Assembly: GCA_003508835.1 (NCBI GenBank) | Contig: PUFA01000183.1 | Span: forward strand, 2,108,001-2,172,000 | DNA from: Eonycteris spelaea | Taxonomy: Eukaryota; Chordata; Mammalia; Chiroptera; Pteropodidae | Direction: 5' to 3' | Length of the DNA: 64,000 nt | Shown: positions 25,361 to 36,830 of the stretch, piece by piece | How positions within the stretch are numbered: position 1 is the first letter of the stretch | Layout of the letters: every line of letters starts with the position of its first letter | The notes under the pieces: model-generated | The model's input: only the letters and a program-made list of their open reading frames with translations | What the model was told of the DNA's origin: nothing | The model's database searches: none | Translations under genes and position numbers: made by a program

Positions 25361-26519
25361 AAGTCTCTGGGGCCTACTCAGTCTCTCAACTGCCTCCTCA
25401 TAAGCATCCATCTCCCTGTCCTCACAGGACCTATGGCCCCGGTATTCTAGGACTGACTGCCCAGTCAATCTCCTCCCTGCATGAAGAAGACAGTTAAACC
25501 AGTGGCGTGGATGAGATCTTAAAAGCTCTCCAGTGAAGACCATCCCAGAGACTGAGCCTGGCAACTCTTTCGATTGGTAACAATTCTTCATGTCAGGATT
25601 TCTTGCCTTTTACTTCTTACTTAACCTTTTCAAAAGCTCATTTCCTCTTCTGCCTTATGAGGGCACAAAGAAGAGCCAGTGACCATACCCTATGGGAGAA
25701 GTCTTCCACAGACCTAAATACCATCATTAAACCACCTTGCTACTCTGAAGATATGGAAAAACCTGCTTTCAACATTTTCTAGCCTAAAACTGAGGCCACA
25801 TTTTCTCTGTGGAATCAAGCTTTGGATTCTCAACTGTACTTTTGTCTGTGTATTTGGGTAAACCCCAAATCATTCTTAAGGAGAGCTTTGACCCTGGCCA
25901 GGCATACCTATAGCAGGCCTCCAAAAAAGTAGGGTGGCCTTCAGTTCAGGCTCGTGTCTTTGTCAGGCTCCTCAGGGTTCCCTAAGAATATGCCAATACA
26001 TTGCCCAGCGTGGCTGAGTCACAGGGCATATAACTCTGTCCTTTACCAGCTACACGGAACAGGTCTACCCCAGGCACTTGGCTGGGAATAAAAAAGCCAA
26101 GCTCACTGTCACTGCTGAAAGCTTGGCTGTGAGAAACATATTTTGGGAGATTATCCCTCCCTCTAGGATTAAGTTAAACCCCCAGAAGCTGCAGGCAGGA
26201 CCACCTCGTTTCGCCAGCCTGCTCTGTGCAGTGACTTTCCTGTGTCAACACTTGGCTGGGCACCCAGGTCCCATCGCAGGCACTATGTAAGAAAAAGGCC
26301 ACGAGGCTTCGTAGTTGTTGTAGAGGTACAGTTGATGGTGGGCTGTTGACACCCCCATGAACATGAGAAGTCCTGCTACCAGGACTCAGAACCAGGAATA
26401 CTTGGTGCGGCTGGTTTAGTTTTAGCTCACAGACTCTAAATCATATCACTGATGATTTTCCATTTTGCTTTTGCTGCTAGAAAACTAAAAGTCAAATTTG
26501 GGGCCTATTTCTAGAACAA

Positions 26520-26715
26520 CATTGTCCAAGACTTTCTGTGATGCCAGAAATTTTCTGTATATGTGTTGTTCAATGTAGTAGCCACCTGAATGCTTGAAAT
26601 GTATATAGTGGATTTTCAATTTTATTTAATTTTAATTAACTTAAGTTTTCAATTTAAATGGCCACATGTGGCTACTGGCTACCAATTGTACAGCACAGCT
26701 TTAGATGGCACACAG
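26520..26715 (+). mobile_element. Old MER-class DNA transposon
   Basis: The pattern ...GTCCAAGACTTTCTGTGATG, then TAGTAGCCACCTGAATGCTT, an AT-rich TTATTTAATTTTAATTAAC core, and GGCCACATGTGGCTACTGGC matches a common eutherian MER-class element. The AT-rich middle and near-inverted ends suggest a non-autonomous DNA transposon. The exact subfamily is uncertain. Confidence 0.55.
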
Positions 26716-29560
26716 AAAATGACACGCATTTTGGATGTCATACTTGGTTTACCTTACTTTCTTACAATATTTTCCTCTACTTCAAATCTCTTCAGCATGT
26801 AATGATTTTTACTAATCTTATGTGGTATATATCTTTGTCAGCAATCTTCAATCTTGTTTTAAACATGTGAGATCTACTTGCAAATACCAAAAAAAAAAGA
26901 TATTATGCCCATATTCCCTACACTTTTGACCTGGTACTTCTGTTCCCCTTTCAAGAATATAGAGTAACACAGATGTTTGTTTAAGGGCCGGAGTCCTGGG
27001 AGTAGGCAGGAGGGTGACTTCTTTCTGTTTTCATCTCTGTTCTGTTTCTTCATCTGGATTCTGCTAATGCAAATGTTCACTTTTTGAAAATTCACTGAGC
27101 TGTATATTTATGATGCTGTGTGTTCTTTTTGTAGGTACATAATTTATATTAGTTTAGTTCTAGGAGATGTGAAAAAAACTCACGAACACAGACCTTGATT
27201 CCAGAAAGCTATAGTTTAGTATCATCAGGCATTAATGCAAACTTCTAAGATGCATTTTTCAGAGGAATCTCAGGCAAATCCTAATGCTGGCAACTCCCCA
27301 CCCACCCACCTCCTGCATTCCCCCTGAACTCAGCAATGCCAAGAAAGAAGGAGAGATAAGTTGCAGGAGAGGAAGGCTTTCTCTTCACCTTATCAGAGCT
27401 TAGTAAGAAACGTTTCCAAATTCTTATGAAAGGCTGAGTAGCTCCCAGAAAAAGCCTCTCAGCTTTTCTCCTGCAAAGGAATTAAATGAGAGGAAAAGTT
27501 CTCTGAAATGTGGAATGTTAAGTGAATGGGACAGGATGAGGAAATAAAATGCAATCTGTATTTCAAGAAGAAATTAAAAACTACCCAACAAAGATTTTTC
27601 TTCAATGCATAACTCCACTCAACTGAACAGAATGATTTATATTAAAACTTATAGTTGAAAATGGAACTTGGGAAAACATATACTGCTAAAGAAAATGTGG
27701 AAAAAAACGAACTCTCTCAACTTCATCCCTCCCCTATGACCGAAATATCTTAATTTTGGTAAAGGCTGAAACATAAATTTTGACTTTTAAAAGTAACTTA
27801 AAGAGGTGGGTAGGTGTATATATCATGGTAGAGCAGAAGGTTGCTTTCTGCAGTGCTGAAGTAACAGTAATCCATTCAAATGGCCATGATCAAAATTTAC
27901 GAGAGGGCTATTAGTCACTTCTAATCACGTTAATTTAACTCCTCAACATATTACTATTTTGAACAAAGACCTGCATTTCTGAGGCCTAAGATACGAATCT
28001 TTTTTCTTACCCTTTTCACACTTTGATGCTGTAACTTCAAAATCCCGCACCTGTAAAGATTTTATAACCATTTATGTGTGGATCTTCTTTGAAATAGTCT
28101 TTCAATGGTTCCTTTGAGCAAAGTCCAGGCCCAGCTTTCACATTTGTTCTTTCACTTATGTTATTATAGGGATCAAGAGGAAAAAGTATTCTAATTATTG
28201 CAAAAAGGAAGAAGTCCCTTCAGAAACGATTACATTCATCTTTGTCTTTTACTATAAATAAAACCTTCCATTAACTTTTTTATTCAACTACATTATATTT
28301 TGCATAAAGAACTGGCAGTCTTCAAACACAGAAGAAAATTTTTTCTCACATTTCAAAAAGGTTTATAGAGCAAAAGCCAGCTAGCTTTTAGTTCACTGAA
28401 TAATAAAGCAATATTATTTACTTATCTGTATAGTTCAATGAGAAATCTGAAAATTATCTAGTTCCTATAAATAGTAAATATCTCAAGGTGACCTTTCTGA
28501 CTTGAGCAATGTGGCCTGGCTGTAGTTTTAACCAGTACCTGACATGTGTCAAGATTTCAGTTCATTTTGTGATACGTGGATTACAGTCCTGATGTTTAAT
28601 GCCCAAACCAACCAAAACAGAAACTTAACTTGTGATGCAAGTAACTACAGTCAGCACCTTTCAAGACAATTACCCTTAATTTGCTATGAACTTTCTCCTT
28701 TCAGGTAGTCAAAAGCTAAAACTGAGCTGACAGAGACTTTTCAGTAAAACAAAGTCCTATATTCCTCAAACTGACGCACATGTTAATTCAAGAAAGCCTG
28801 GGTTTAGAAAGCATCTATCAGGTAGGGCCAGGGGAGGACATTCAGAAATCTGTATGTGAATTTTGAATCCTAGAGCATGATTTATGATCCTGATAGAGTG
28901 TTGGACAAGCGCTGGAAGGATAGAAGGAGAAAGGCGTTAACCATGGCAGGAACAGGGTCATCTACTGCATCCATTTCCTTAAAAGGTATTCACTCATCTC
29001 TTCCCAAGCTTAATGAAACCAGAAACTCCACAGATACCGCTTCCTCCTTAAAATGTTTATGAGAATCATTTTTCAAGTGGTCACTGAATTTTGACAACCT
29101 ACTGCTCAGCAGTGGACGTGTGGAAGGGTGGACGTGGCACCAGAGTGAAGGAGAAAACAGACATCTTCTCTACTGACTGCAATATATTTTACTATTTTCA
29201 TGGGTTTTCCCTAAGTTCCTTTATGGGAATGAAGACTACATTGACAAAAACTGCCTAAGTGTATCAGGAAGTAGATTCAGGAATCTTTAATAATAATGAG
29301 TCCCCCTCCCCAATACAAGCTCATCAGAAATCCCCAGGAGCCACGAGCATTTTAGTGGGTGCACAGCCATAGGTGGGTGAGGAGGCAGCGGGGACCGGCT
29401 GCTGCCTGAGGTCCTGGCAAGGTCCGTAAAGTGAAAAGAACCATGGAAGAGCCTCCATGCCTCCTCTTTTGTTTTGGTAGAGAATAGACACCCTGACTTA
29501 ATCTAAGGCCAGACAGGGGGTCACTGACCCCTCCTCTTTCTTAACTCATTGTTCTACTAA
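26716..29560. other. Intron 3 sequence near exon 3 with no recognised gene
   Basis: About 2.8 kb, AT-rich, nearly free of recognisable repeats. Open frames are short (61 codons at 28877-29062, 73 at 27095-26874) and lack family resemblance. Low repeat content over this length could reflect conserved noncoding sequence, which cannot be tested here. Confidence 0.4.
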
Positions 29561-29647
29561 CTAGGGTTTATGGCAGAGCCCACCCACTTGTTTCTTGGTC
29601 CGGCAAACAGACAGGGAGACAGACGGGTCAGACCTCCCCCAGGGTAC
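29561..29647 (-). other. FAM124A: Intron 3 readthrough tail of FAM124A (possible intron-retention isoform)
   Basis: If the weak donor at 29647 is not used, the frame continues for 28 codons (beginning VPWGRSDPSV, ending GGLCHKP) and stops at 29563-29561. That would give a 305-residue short protein. A minus-strand ATTAAA, a weaker polyadenylation hexamer, lies at about 29286-29291. No transcript evidence is available here, so this is only a possible isoform. Confidence 0.25.
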
Positions 29648-30381
29648 CTGCAGAAGGATCTTGTTCCCGTCGTGGTCCTCCGTCTGCCAGCGCCCCTCAC
29701 TGATGGGGCTGCAGGGGTTGGGCAGGAGCGGCACTAGCTCACCGATGTCCTTGACTCGGAACTCCAGCACCGAGGAGTCAGTGGGGACCGGGTTCTGGTC
29801 GCAGGGCAGTCTTTTCAGGGAGAACTGGATGTCCACATCCAGGTTGGAGAAAATGGGGAAGATGCAGAAGTCCGTCTTCCTCTGGCTGGGGCTCCGCCTG
29901 AGGATGAGCTCGTAGAACTTGAGGATGTCGGCGTAGTTGTCGTGGCGGCAGTAGATGGTGAAGCGCACGATTTCCCTGCCGTAGTGCACGGGCCGGATGG
30001 CCCACAGCGGCGTCCCGGGGGCCAGCGTGAAGAAGTCCTGGCTGCAAGGCAGGTAGGGCAGGAACCTGCTGGGCACGCGCTCTGTGTGGTGGTGGCGCCA
30101 GGGTGGCCGCTGCAGCGTGCGGTGCAGCTGCAGGATCTGCTCCTCGCCATACTCCTCCTGCAGGAAGAGGACCACCGCCAGGGCCGGCTGCGCCACCTTT
30201 GGGGGCTTTCTGCGCCGCCGGGAAGTCCTCCTTTCAGAGACCAGGAACAGGTGGAGGTCTGGGTGGATCCAAGCCAAGACCTTGTCGATGGCCTCCTGCA
30301 GGGGCTGGGATTCCCCAGGGTCTGCGATTATGTGGATGCTGACCAGGAAAGGGTCCTGTGCCTCCTCCAAGGAAAGCTCAC
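29648..30381 (-). CDS. FAM124A: FAM124A coding exon 3, main FAM124 domain
   Basis: This 734-nt exon encodes residues 33-277 of the reconstructed protein. The acceptor is CTCCTAG at 30388-30382. The donor is CAG followed by GTACCC from 29647, which is weak beyond the GT, but the junction sits where the mammalian protein moves to its last exon. Notable parts are the segment SELSLEEAQDPFLVSIHIIA at 33-52, a basic run RRRRKPPK at 87-94 that could be a nuclear localisation signal, PALAVVLFLQEE near 98-109, the segment RFTIYCRHDNYAD followed by FYELILRR (172-195), and DHDGNKILLQ at 268-277. The frame stays open 5' of the acceptor for 25 residues, but those are intronic. The paralogue FAM124B has been reported as nuclear and associated with CHD7/CHD8; for FAM124A no firm molecular role is known to me. 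The last exon, which carries the Ser/Pro-rich C-terminal half in other mammals, is not seen in this window. Confidence 0.95.
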
Positions 30382-30804
30382 CTAGGAGCACAAAAACAAA
30401 AAAGTCCCGTTCAGGTGACCTGTAATGACATGCAAAGCCTTGGCAGGAAGACAAACTAAGTTCTAACTAGATTGCCTCCCTGGCCCCAAGTTCATGTGCA
30501 AAACCTATTGTTCCAGTGCTGTAGTAGCCAAAAACTAAAGAACTGTCGCTAAGAGTGGTTCCCAGCCTGGCAGTGTTAGGAAAATTCTGGTTCTGTGCTT
30601 CATCACGTTGAATATACTTTCTATTAGGCAGCAGAAAGTCAAGTCTCCATTGATCTGGAAGGGATAATAGGCCCATTAGGTAAGATGCTGTAGCATTAAG
30701 TGTACACTATTTAGTATTTCCTGACGTAACTGTAGTGCCTTACTCAGCAAATGTTCCCTATACCATTGTACTCCTCTGGTTTGCTTATTTGATTGTTTTT
30801 TTTG

Positions 30805-30895
30805 GTTCATTCATTTTAACAAACATTTACGGAATCTTTTCTTCATGACCTAAGCTAGGTGCTATGCTGGGCACTTAATCTAATTGACAGATCAA
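30805..30895 (-). mobile_element. L2 3'-end fragment, antisense
   Basis: TTTAACAAACATTTACGGAA followed by AGCTAGGTGCTATGCTGGGC is the reverse complement of the extreme 3' end of L2. Confidence 0.65.
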
Positions 30896-32549
30896 GTGCT
30901 GGCTGTTGAGACATCCTGCCAATGGTGTCCTGATGGTGGGTGGCCTAATTACGGTCATCTTGTTGCTGGAATACAGGGAAGAATAATTGGAACAAGAGTG
31001 GTGTTCCTGCTGTTGGAGCTCACTGGGGCTATGGTTAGGGGTGGGGGGTGTATGGTGGGACCATTACTGCCTGTGTAAATGCTATCTTTTAGGACTCTGC
31101 TCAGGCCATATCCACTCAGAATCCCAGACATCCTAGATGGGTCAGTTACCCTGTATCCTCTGGCAGAACATCTGGAAGCATCAAGTTCCAAGTGTGAAGT
31201 TGACTGTTTAACTTGGCAACACTTTCCCATGGAGTCAACAGTTTGCTGGCCACACTGACATACTTATAATTCAGAAATATTCAGCATATTGTACCAGATA
31301 ATTTGATAAAAGTCTTGCTCTTTTAAAAGATGGCCCTATTTGCCATCTATATTTAAGCTTTATGGGCAATCAAGGACAATCAAGACATTTGTAGGTCTAT
31401 TGTGACTTGGAGGCCTGGAGTCATCTAGAATCCAGACCTGTTTTCACACATGAGCCTCATAATATCTACTAGGGTGTTAGGCATAGGGCAGCCATGCAGT
31501 CAGTCGTGTTTGAGAAGTGCGATGTGCTTTCAGGAACCATAACCTTGAGTCAGTTCACAGGATGAAAGGTAATTTTTGTTTTTGTTTTTGTAGGTAAACC
31601 AGGCATTCCAAGTGGACTTATGGGTACATTCCATCATATGCAACTGTGATAACATGGTTTTAGTTTTGTTGGATCAAAACCTATCTGAATTTTCGTCCCA
31701 ACTCCGACTTTTAGATATCTCACTTGGGAATAGTTAATTTAATTTGTTATTGCCTTTTTTCTCATTTATTCATTCATTCACACATTCCTTGAGCAAGCCA
31801 TATGTACTAGGCATTGGGGAGACAAGAAAGCTGGTACGATTGACTACTATAGGAGTCTGTTTATGTAGACCCTGGGGTGAATAGTGTACCCTGAGACTTG
31901 TGCACTGCGCAGCCACAGGCGGTAGCCCTCTGAAGAACCATACGCCATAAATGAGAACCATAAGCCACTTCAAGATTTAGTTGGGAAACACAGACATAAA
32001 AAATTAAAATTCAACCTGATATGTGCCTATAGGAAATACAATAGACTATCTTATGGAAGGGTTGGATTCTGAAGTTACCATGAAATAAAAAGTACCTATT
32101 GACAATCACTGAAAGTCTCTTGAATTTCTAATACTGTATGGAAGGCACTGACTTACAAGAAGACAACACAGTCAGAAAGATGTCCCTTTGATTGAATACC
32201 CAGTGAAACAACAGTCTTGCTTCATGGCTATTAAAAAAGAATAGTCTTGTATTATTAAACACTATCCCTTCCTCCCCGCACCCCCCCTGCCCATAGGTTG
32301 TGCTTTTCACTCTATAAGAGGATTCTGAGAGCTTGAGGGGCTTCTGGAACCAAAGGATGACTAAGGCAACAGCAACATTAAATCTCAGTGCTCCATGATC
32401 ACAGAGTAGAATGGTGAGTGGAATTATTTAAACTCTGCCCATCCTCCCCCCTCCACCCCGACCCCACTTTGGCTGAGCACATATTCCCTAATTTGTATGA
32501 GTTACATATGAGCATGATACAATTCCCATTTACTACCACATGACAAAGG
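30896..32549. other. Intron 2 stretch, mostly unassigned
   Basis: One short L2-like piece lies at about 31765-31830 (TTCATTCATTCACACATTCC, then TACTAGGCATTGGGGAGAC). The rest shows no recognisable gene or repeat. Confidence 0.4.
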
Positions 32550-32985
32550 AAGGAGCAATTTTTTCTCCAGAGGGTTTCTGAGGAGGCTTTCTGGAGGAGG
32601 TACCACGTGAATGGGTCTTGAAGGTAAACAACATCTCGCTTATAATAACCACCATGTGGGGGAGATGATGGTGGGAAGAGGGAAGACTGTTTACGAAGGC
32701 ACAGAACTGTGCAAAAAACAAGCACATTTGGAAGGGGGTGGCGAATAATTCTGAAACATCACAACAGATACAGCAGGAAAAAATGGATTGGAACCAAGCT
32801 GTACAGGACTTTAGCTCAATTTGGTAGTGATAAGGGACAATGGAAAGTTTTAACAAAGGGATGTTAGAATTAAGTTAGGGGAAGGTTAACCAAGGGCGAA
32901 GTAATAAGTTAGAAGATGCACGAAGAGTCTAGACAAGAGATGACAAGTCAATGCAGGAGATGGCATTATTGGCCCTAGTTCTTTA
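32550..32985 (-). mobile_element. L2 LINE, antisense, left half of a split copy
   Basis: GGAGGTACCACGTGAATGGG and TCTTGAAGGTAAACAAC, then GGACAATGGAAAGTTTTAAC, follow L2 in reverse. The copy resumes after an MLT1-type LTR, at about 33400. Confidence 0.65.
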
Positions 32986-33398
32986 TTCTGCCTTGGCTCC
33001 TTGCTTGCTCTCTGCCATGTGACTTGGTTACTCCCACTAAGTGGTGAAGTGTGTTTGCCCACTCTGACTTTGGGTTAGACCATACGCCTAGCTGGGCCAA
33101 TAGAAAGAGACAAGGGTGACATGTATGTCAACCTGCCTTGTGCTTCTGACATTTCCATGAGAAGAACACGCTCAGGTTAGCTCACGGTGCCGGAAAGGAG
33201 GATGAGAGATGCATGGAGCAGAGCCACCCTGGCAAGCCCGCCTACATCAGTCAACCTCAGATCCCCAATGGCACATGGTATGAGCCACCCAGCTAGTTTG
33301 GTCTAGATCAGCTGACCCAAGACACATGGAAAATAATAAATGACTTTTTTGTAAGCCACTATTTGGGGGTGGTTGTTATAGAGCAATATTATAGATTC
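32986..33398 (+). mobile_element. MLT1-type LTR (ERVL-MaLR) nested in L2
   Basis: The start carries CTTGCTTGCTCTCTGCCATG followed by TGACTTGGTT. The end carries AATAATAAATGACTTTTTTG and TAAGCCACTATTTGGGGGTG, which matches the polyadenylation signal and terminal segment of MLT1-class LTRs. L2 on both sides shows that it inserted into an existing L2. Confidence 0.75.
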
Positions 33399-33715
33399 AG
33401 GCAGAGTCAGTGGGTATACGGAAGAGCCATAGATTAAGATGCTATTTAGGGGCACATGTGACAGGCCTTGGAACCCACAGGCCTGGTGGGGAGCAGGAAA
33501 GGCAGAAGAGGAGTGCACCTTGCTGTTTCAGCTTGAGCACTGGTCTGATGTTGATGCTTAACAGAGCTAGGAAATAGAGGAAGAAGCGTAGGTTTGTGGG
33601 GAAAGGTAAGAAGTTCCATTTTGGCCATGTTGGCTTGAGATGCCCAAATGACTTCCAGGATAGATGTCCTGCTGGCATTGGACCTGTGTTGCTGAGGTGA
33701 TGGGCCAGTTACCTT
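33399..33715 (-). mobile_element. L2 LINE, antisense, right half of the split copy
   Basis: GTTCCATTTTGGCCATGTTG, then GCTTGAGATGCCCAAATGAC, matches the L2 segment that reads 'ttggacatgttgagtttgagatgcc' in reverse complement. It continues the copy broken by the MLT1 LTR. Confidence 0.65.
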
Positions 33716-34284
33716 TAGACTGTATTCTTGCTTTTATGCAGTTATCTCATTACTGTGTGGCCCCACTTGTGGGGAAATTCATCACGATGCCTTAAAAAGC
33801 AATCCGAATCGTGGATTATTCTGGTCCTTTTCTTTGCTTGCTCTTTCTGCACACCTGGCTACTTTCTGTTTCATTGAACATTAGCACCATTATCAAAAGT
33901 GCAATAGAAACAAAAGTAGTGAAAATGCAAACCACTGAAATTTTCTGCCAATCAGTAACTCTAGTAAAGGTAGGAGAAGATACCACAATCACCTAAAATG
34001 CATATTTCACTTTTCCCTGGTGATTTGATCTCCTGACAGCAGAGACGTGTGACTTTGCTCAAGTATTAATGAATATTCAATATAAATGGAAGGGGGCAGA
34101 AAGGCTTTGAAACAATTGAAGGATAAAATTTACTTGAGAAAATTACAGATGATTTCTGTGAGGAGAAAAAAGGACATAAGAGTGTTTGGGAAAAGAAGCT
34201 GTTACAACAGCCAGGCAGCCCTGCTATGATCCTGCACCACACTCAGGGTGTGCATATGGCCATGAACCTGGGGTGACACCTTTT

Positions 34285-34460
34285 GCTAACACTCGTATGA
34301 CATTCACTGTTGGGGGGCTGGCACTTTCCTGGTGTTCTACATCTATGAACCCATTTAATCTTCACAACAACCCTGAAGGAGGGTGCTAATATTGCCCCCA
34401 TTTTAGAGAGCAGGCGATTGAGACACAAAGGTGAAGTCACCTGCCCATGTCACCCAGTAT
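34285..34460 (-). mobile_element. MIR SINE, antisense
   Basis: CATTTAATCTTCACAACAAC, TTGCCCCCATTTTAGAGAGC and GTGAAGTCACCTGCCCATGT are reverse-complement MIR. Confidence 0.8.
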
Positions 34461-35869
34461 CTGACTGTGTGCACAGTCACAGCACAGCTCTGAAGAAAGG
34501 TATGCTCACGCTCTCTTCTGTATTTGTTTCACAGCAGAATGAGCAGCAGCTGTGACTCTCCAGCCATCTCTGGCCACAATGCTACTACTTCACCTCTCTC
34601 TACTACAGTCCTACCTCCTTTTGCCTAGCTGGTTTCTCAGCCACCAGCCAATATTTCATGTCTTGGGCACCCATTTACAGCTCTTTCTTCTGGCCCTGGG
34701 TTTCTGAGGAAGAATAACCCATAGACCACCTCCCCAAGGGCACATATCCAGGTCTCTACATCTGAGCACCGCCGCAGAGAGCAACTGAAACAGGCCCGCA
34801 CTGCAGGTGGGTGCAATAGTGAAAGGACAGCAGAAGAGCGGCACAGAGAGTCTGCAGATGTGCAAGCAGCCTGGGTGTGAAGAAGCCTGGGGTAAGGCAG
34901 CTTCTGCGTCTCCAGACAGAGTTGTCAGGGCGCTCAGCATTGGGCCACCTCAATCAGCCTCACAAAGGTTTCCCAGAGAGCAGTTACAAAGGCCACTCTG
35001 AGCCTGCATGATGAGTGAATATATTCACAGCTTTGCCAAAGGGCGAGATGCCCAGTAGGAGCAGGGGGGTGGGGCTGAAAGGCACCAGCTTGCCTGGGCA
35101 GCTCTGAGTGCAGACAATTGACCGACTCCAGAGCTCTCTCCTTTGCACTGTAAGAACCAGGGACAGGTCAGTGGCTAAAGTCCTGCCCCCAGAAGAGGAA
35201 GGAGAATGAGTGGCAGCATTAGTATGCACCAGCCATAGCCAGCATGTGCCCACTGCGCATAAGCCTACCAGAAACAGGCTCAAAGAGCCACGGAACACAG
35301 CGCCTAACTGTCATCGGGGGCTAGGGTTACACATGCCCCAAGGAAAACCTGTGTCTGTGGCGCTAGACAAGAAACCAAGTATTTCAGGGGTAGGAGAGAA
35401 AATGTGAATAATTAATTGTCATGAAAAGCCTCCCTGGAGAAGCAAAGACGCCACAACTATGGGATATGCTCTGCCTTTATCGTATCTATTACACGTCTTC
35501 TCAAAGGCCCTCAGAGAGCACCTGTTCATCCGGGGCAAAGCACAGCCCCCAAATGGACTGGGTGACGGCCACCCTTCCCCGCAAGGCTGGTTAGCGGAAG
35601 GGAGCTGCCCACACAATAGTAACAAATCTTCAAATTAGTTTGTCCTTCCCAAGAGGATAAGGAAGAGTCTTTCCCATGTGATTATTTACTATTAGATTTC
35701 CCTTCCATAATGTAAAACAAAAAACAGCCTTGGGTAAAGCACACACAAGTTCAGGCCTTCTACGAGGCAGAAAGTGTACTATCAACCTGAGTAGTTTTTA
35801 CATTTTTCCCCAATATTTCATCTCCCATGTACATCTCCCCTCCCCCTTGTTTCTGGTCTCTTAACAGAA

Positions 35870-36000
35870 AATAAGTTAGACAATAATAACCATGTATTAA
35901 GCTCTTTATATTTGCCAGACACTGTCTTAAAAGCTTTACATGTAGATGTATTCTCCCCATTTTGCAGGTGAAATGTCATCAGCCTTGCTAAAGTTCATTC
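35870..36000 (-). mobile_element. MIR SINE fragment, antisense
   Basis: CCATGTATTAAGCTCTTTAT, GCCAGACACTGTCTTAAAAG and CTCCCCATTTTGCAGGTGAA match the reverse complement of MIR, with the rest eroded. Confidence 0.7.
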
Positions 36001-36629
36001 AGGGTCTCTGTGCTCCTTGCCATGTGCCTCCTTGTCTCTCAGGTCAATATTCCTTAGAATCATCCCGTGGGTTTCTTTGCTGGAACCCCAGCCTCCTTGC
36101 TTGGACTCTGAAACTGTGGCTTAGCTCCTGCAGGCAATGTAGATGGCAGATTCTGCTGTGAATGGACTGACCATTATTCCTGGGCAGTTCCTGGCCATCC
36201 CTGACCTGCACGGATATTCTAAGTTTGAGTCTGGTGAGGGAAAGGAAGGAGACTGAGGTCCTTCTGCCTGGTGTCGTGCTGATGCTGGAAGCCCCTAAAC
36301 TAGCTCCATGCTGCTGGCACCGGGACCCCTTGCTGCCATTCTCTGCATCCTAGGGCTTCACACTAGCCTTGCCTGCACTGTCTCCAGCTGTCCAGTGCCT
36401 GCCAGACTGGCCTGCCTCCAGGAACTGGCACACTGGTATGTCCCCAAAGCACTTCCTTTCCAGCAGTAGGTAAATATAATTGAAGGTCCAGATCTCTCAT
36501 TCCAAAGTGAATAGCTTGCCAAGTCTCAGGGTAGGACAAGCTCAAATACCTCTTTCTAGAATTTTTGGGTAATGATTGATGTCACTGTCATTTTATCCAC
36601 AATTTATCACAGACAATTTGCAATCATTT

Positions 36630-36830
36630 ATTTAATTGAGGGATGTCTATCGAGAACCTATTATGTACTGGCCACTGTAAGATACAGTGGTGAATAAAAG
36701 AATTTCTGCCTTCCTAAAACATATAATCTAATGGACAAGATAGACAATAAAATAACAAATATATAAGATGGAGTCAAGTAGCTAAATGTAAGAGACACTT
36801 CACTGAGCAAACCCATGTTCAATGAAGGTA
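36630..36830 (-). mobile_element. L2 3'-end fragment, antisense
   Basis: CGAGAACCTATTATGTACTG, GATACAGTGGTGAATAAAAG and CTAATGGACAAGATAGACAA follow the L2 3' end in reverse. Confidence 0.75.

Noticed and set aside
29942..30385. Plus-strand frames of 113-147 codons opposite exon 3
   Set aside because: These are shadows of the GC-rich FAM124A exon on the other strand, with no independent evidence.
30379..30454. Extra 25 N-terminal residues of the long frame at exon 3
   Set aside because: They lie 5' of a good acceptor (CTCCTAG) that matches the phase of the upstream exons; the sequence is intronic.
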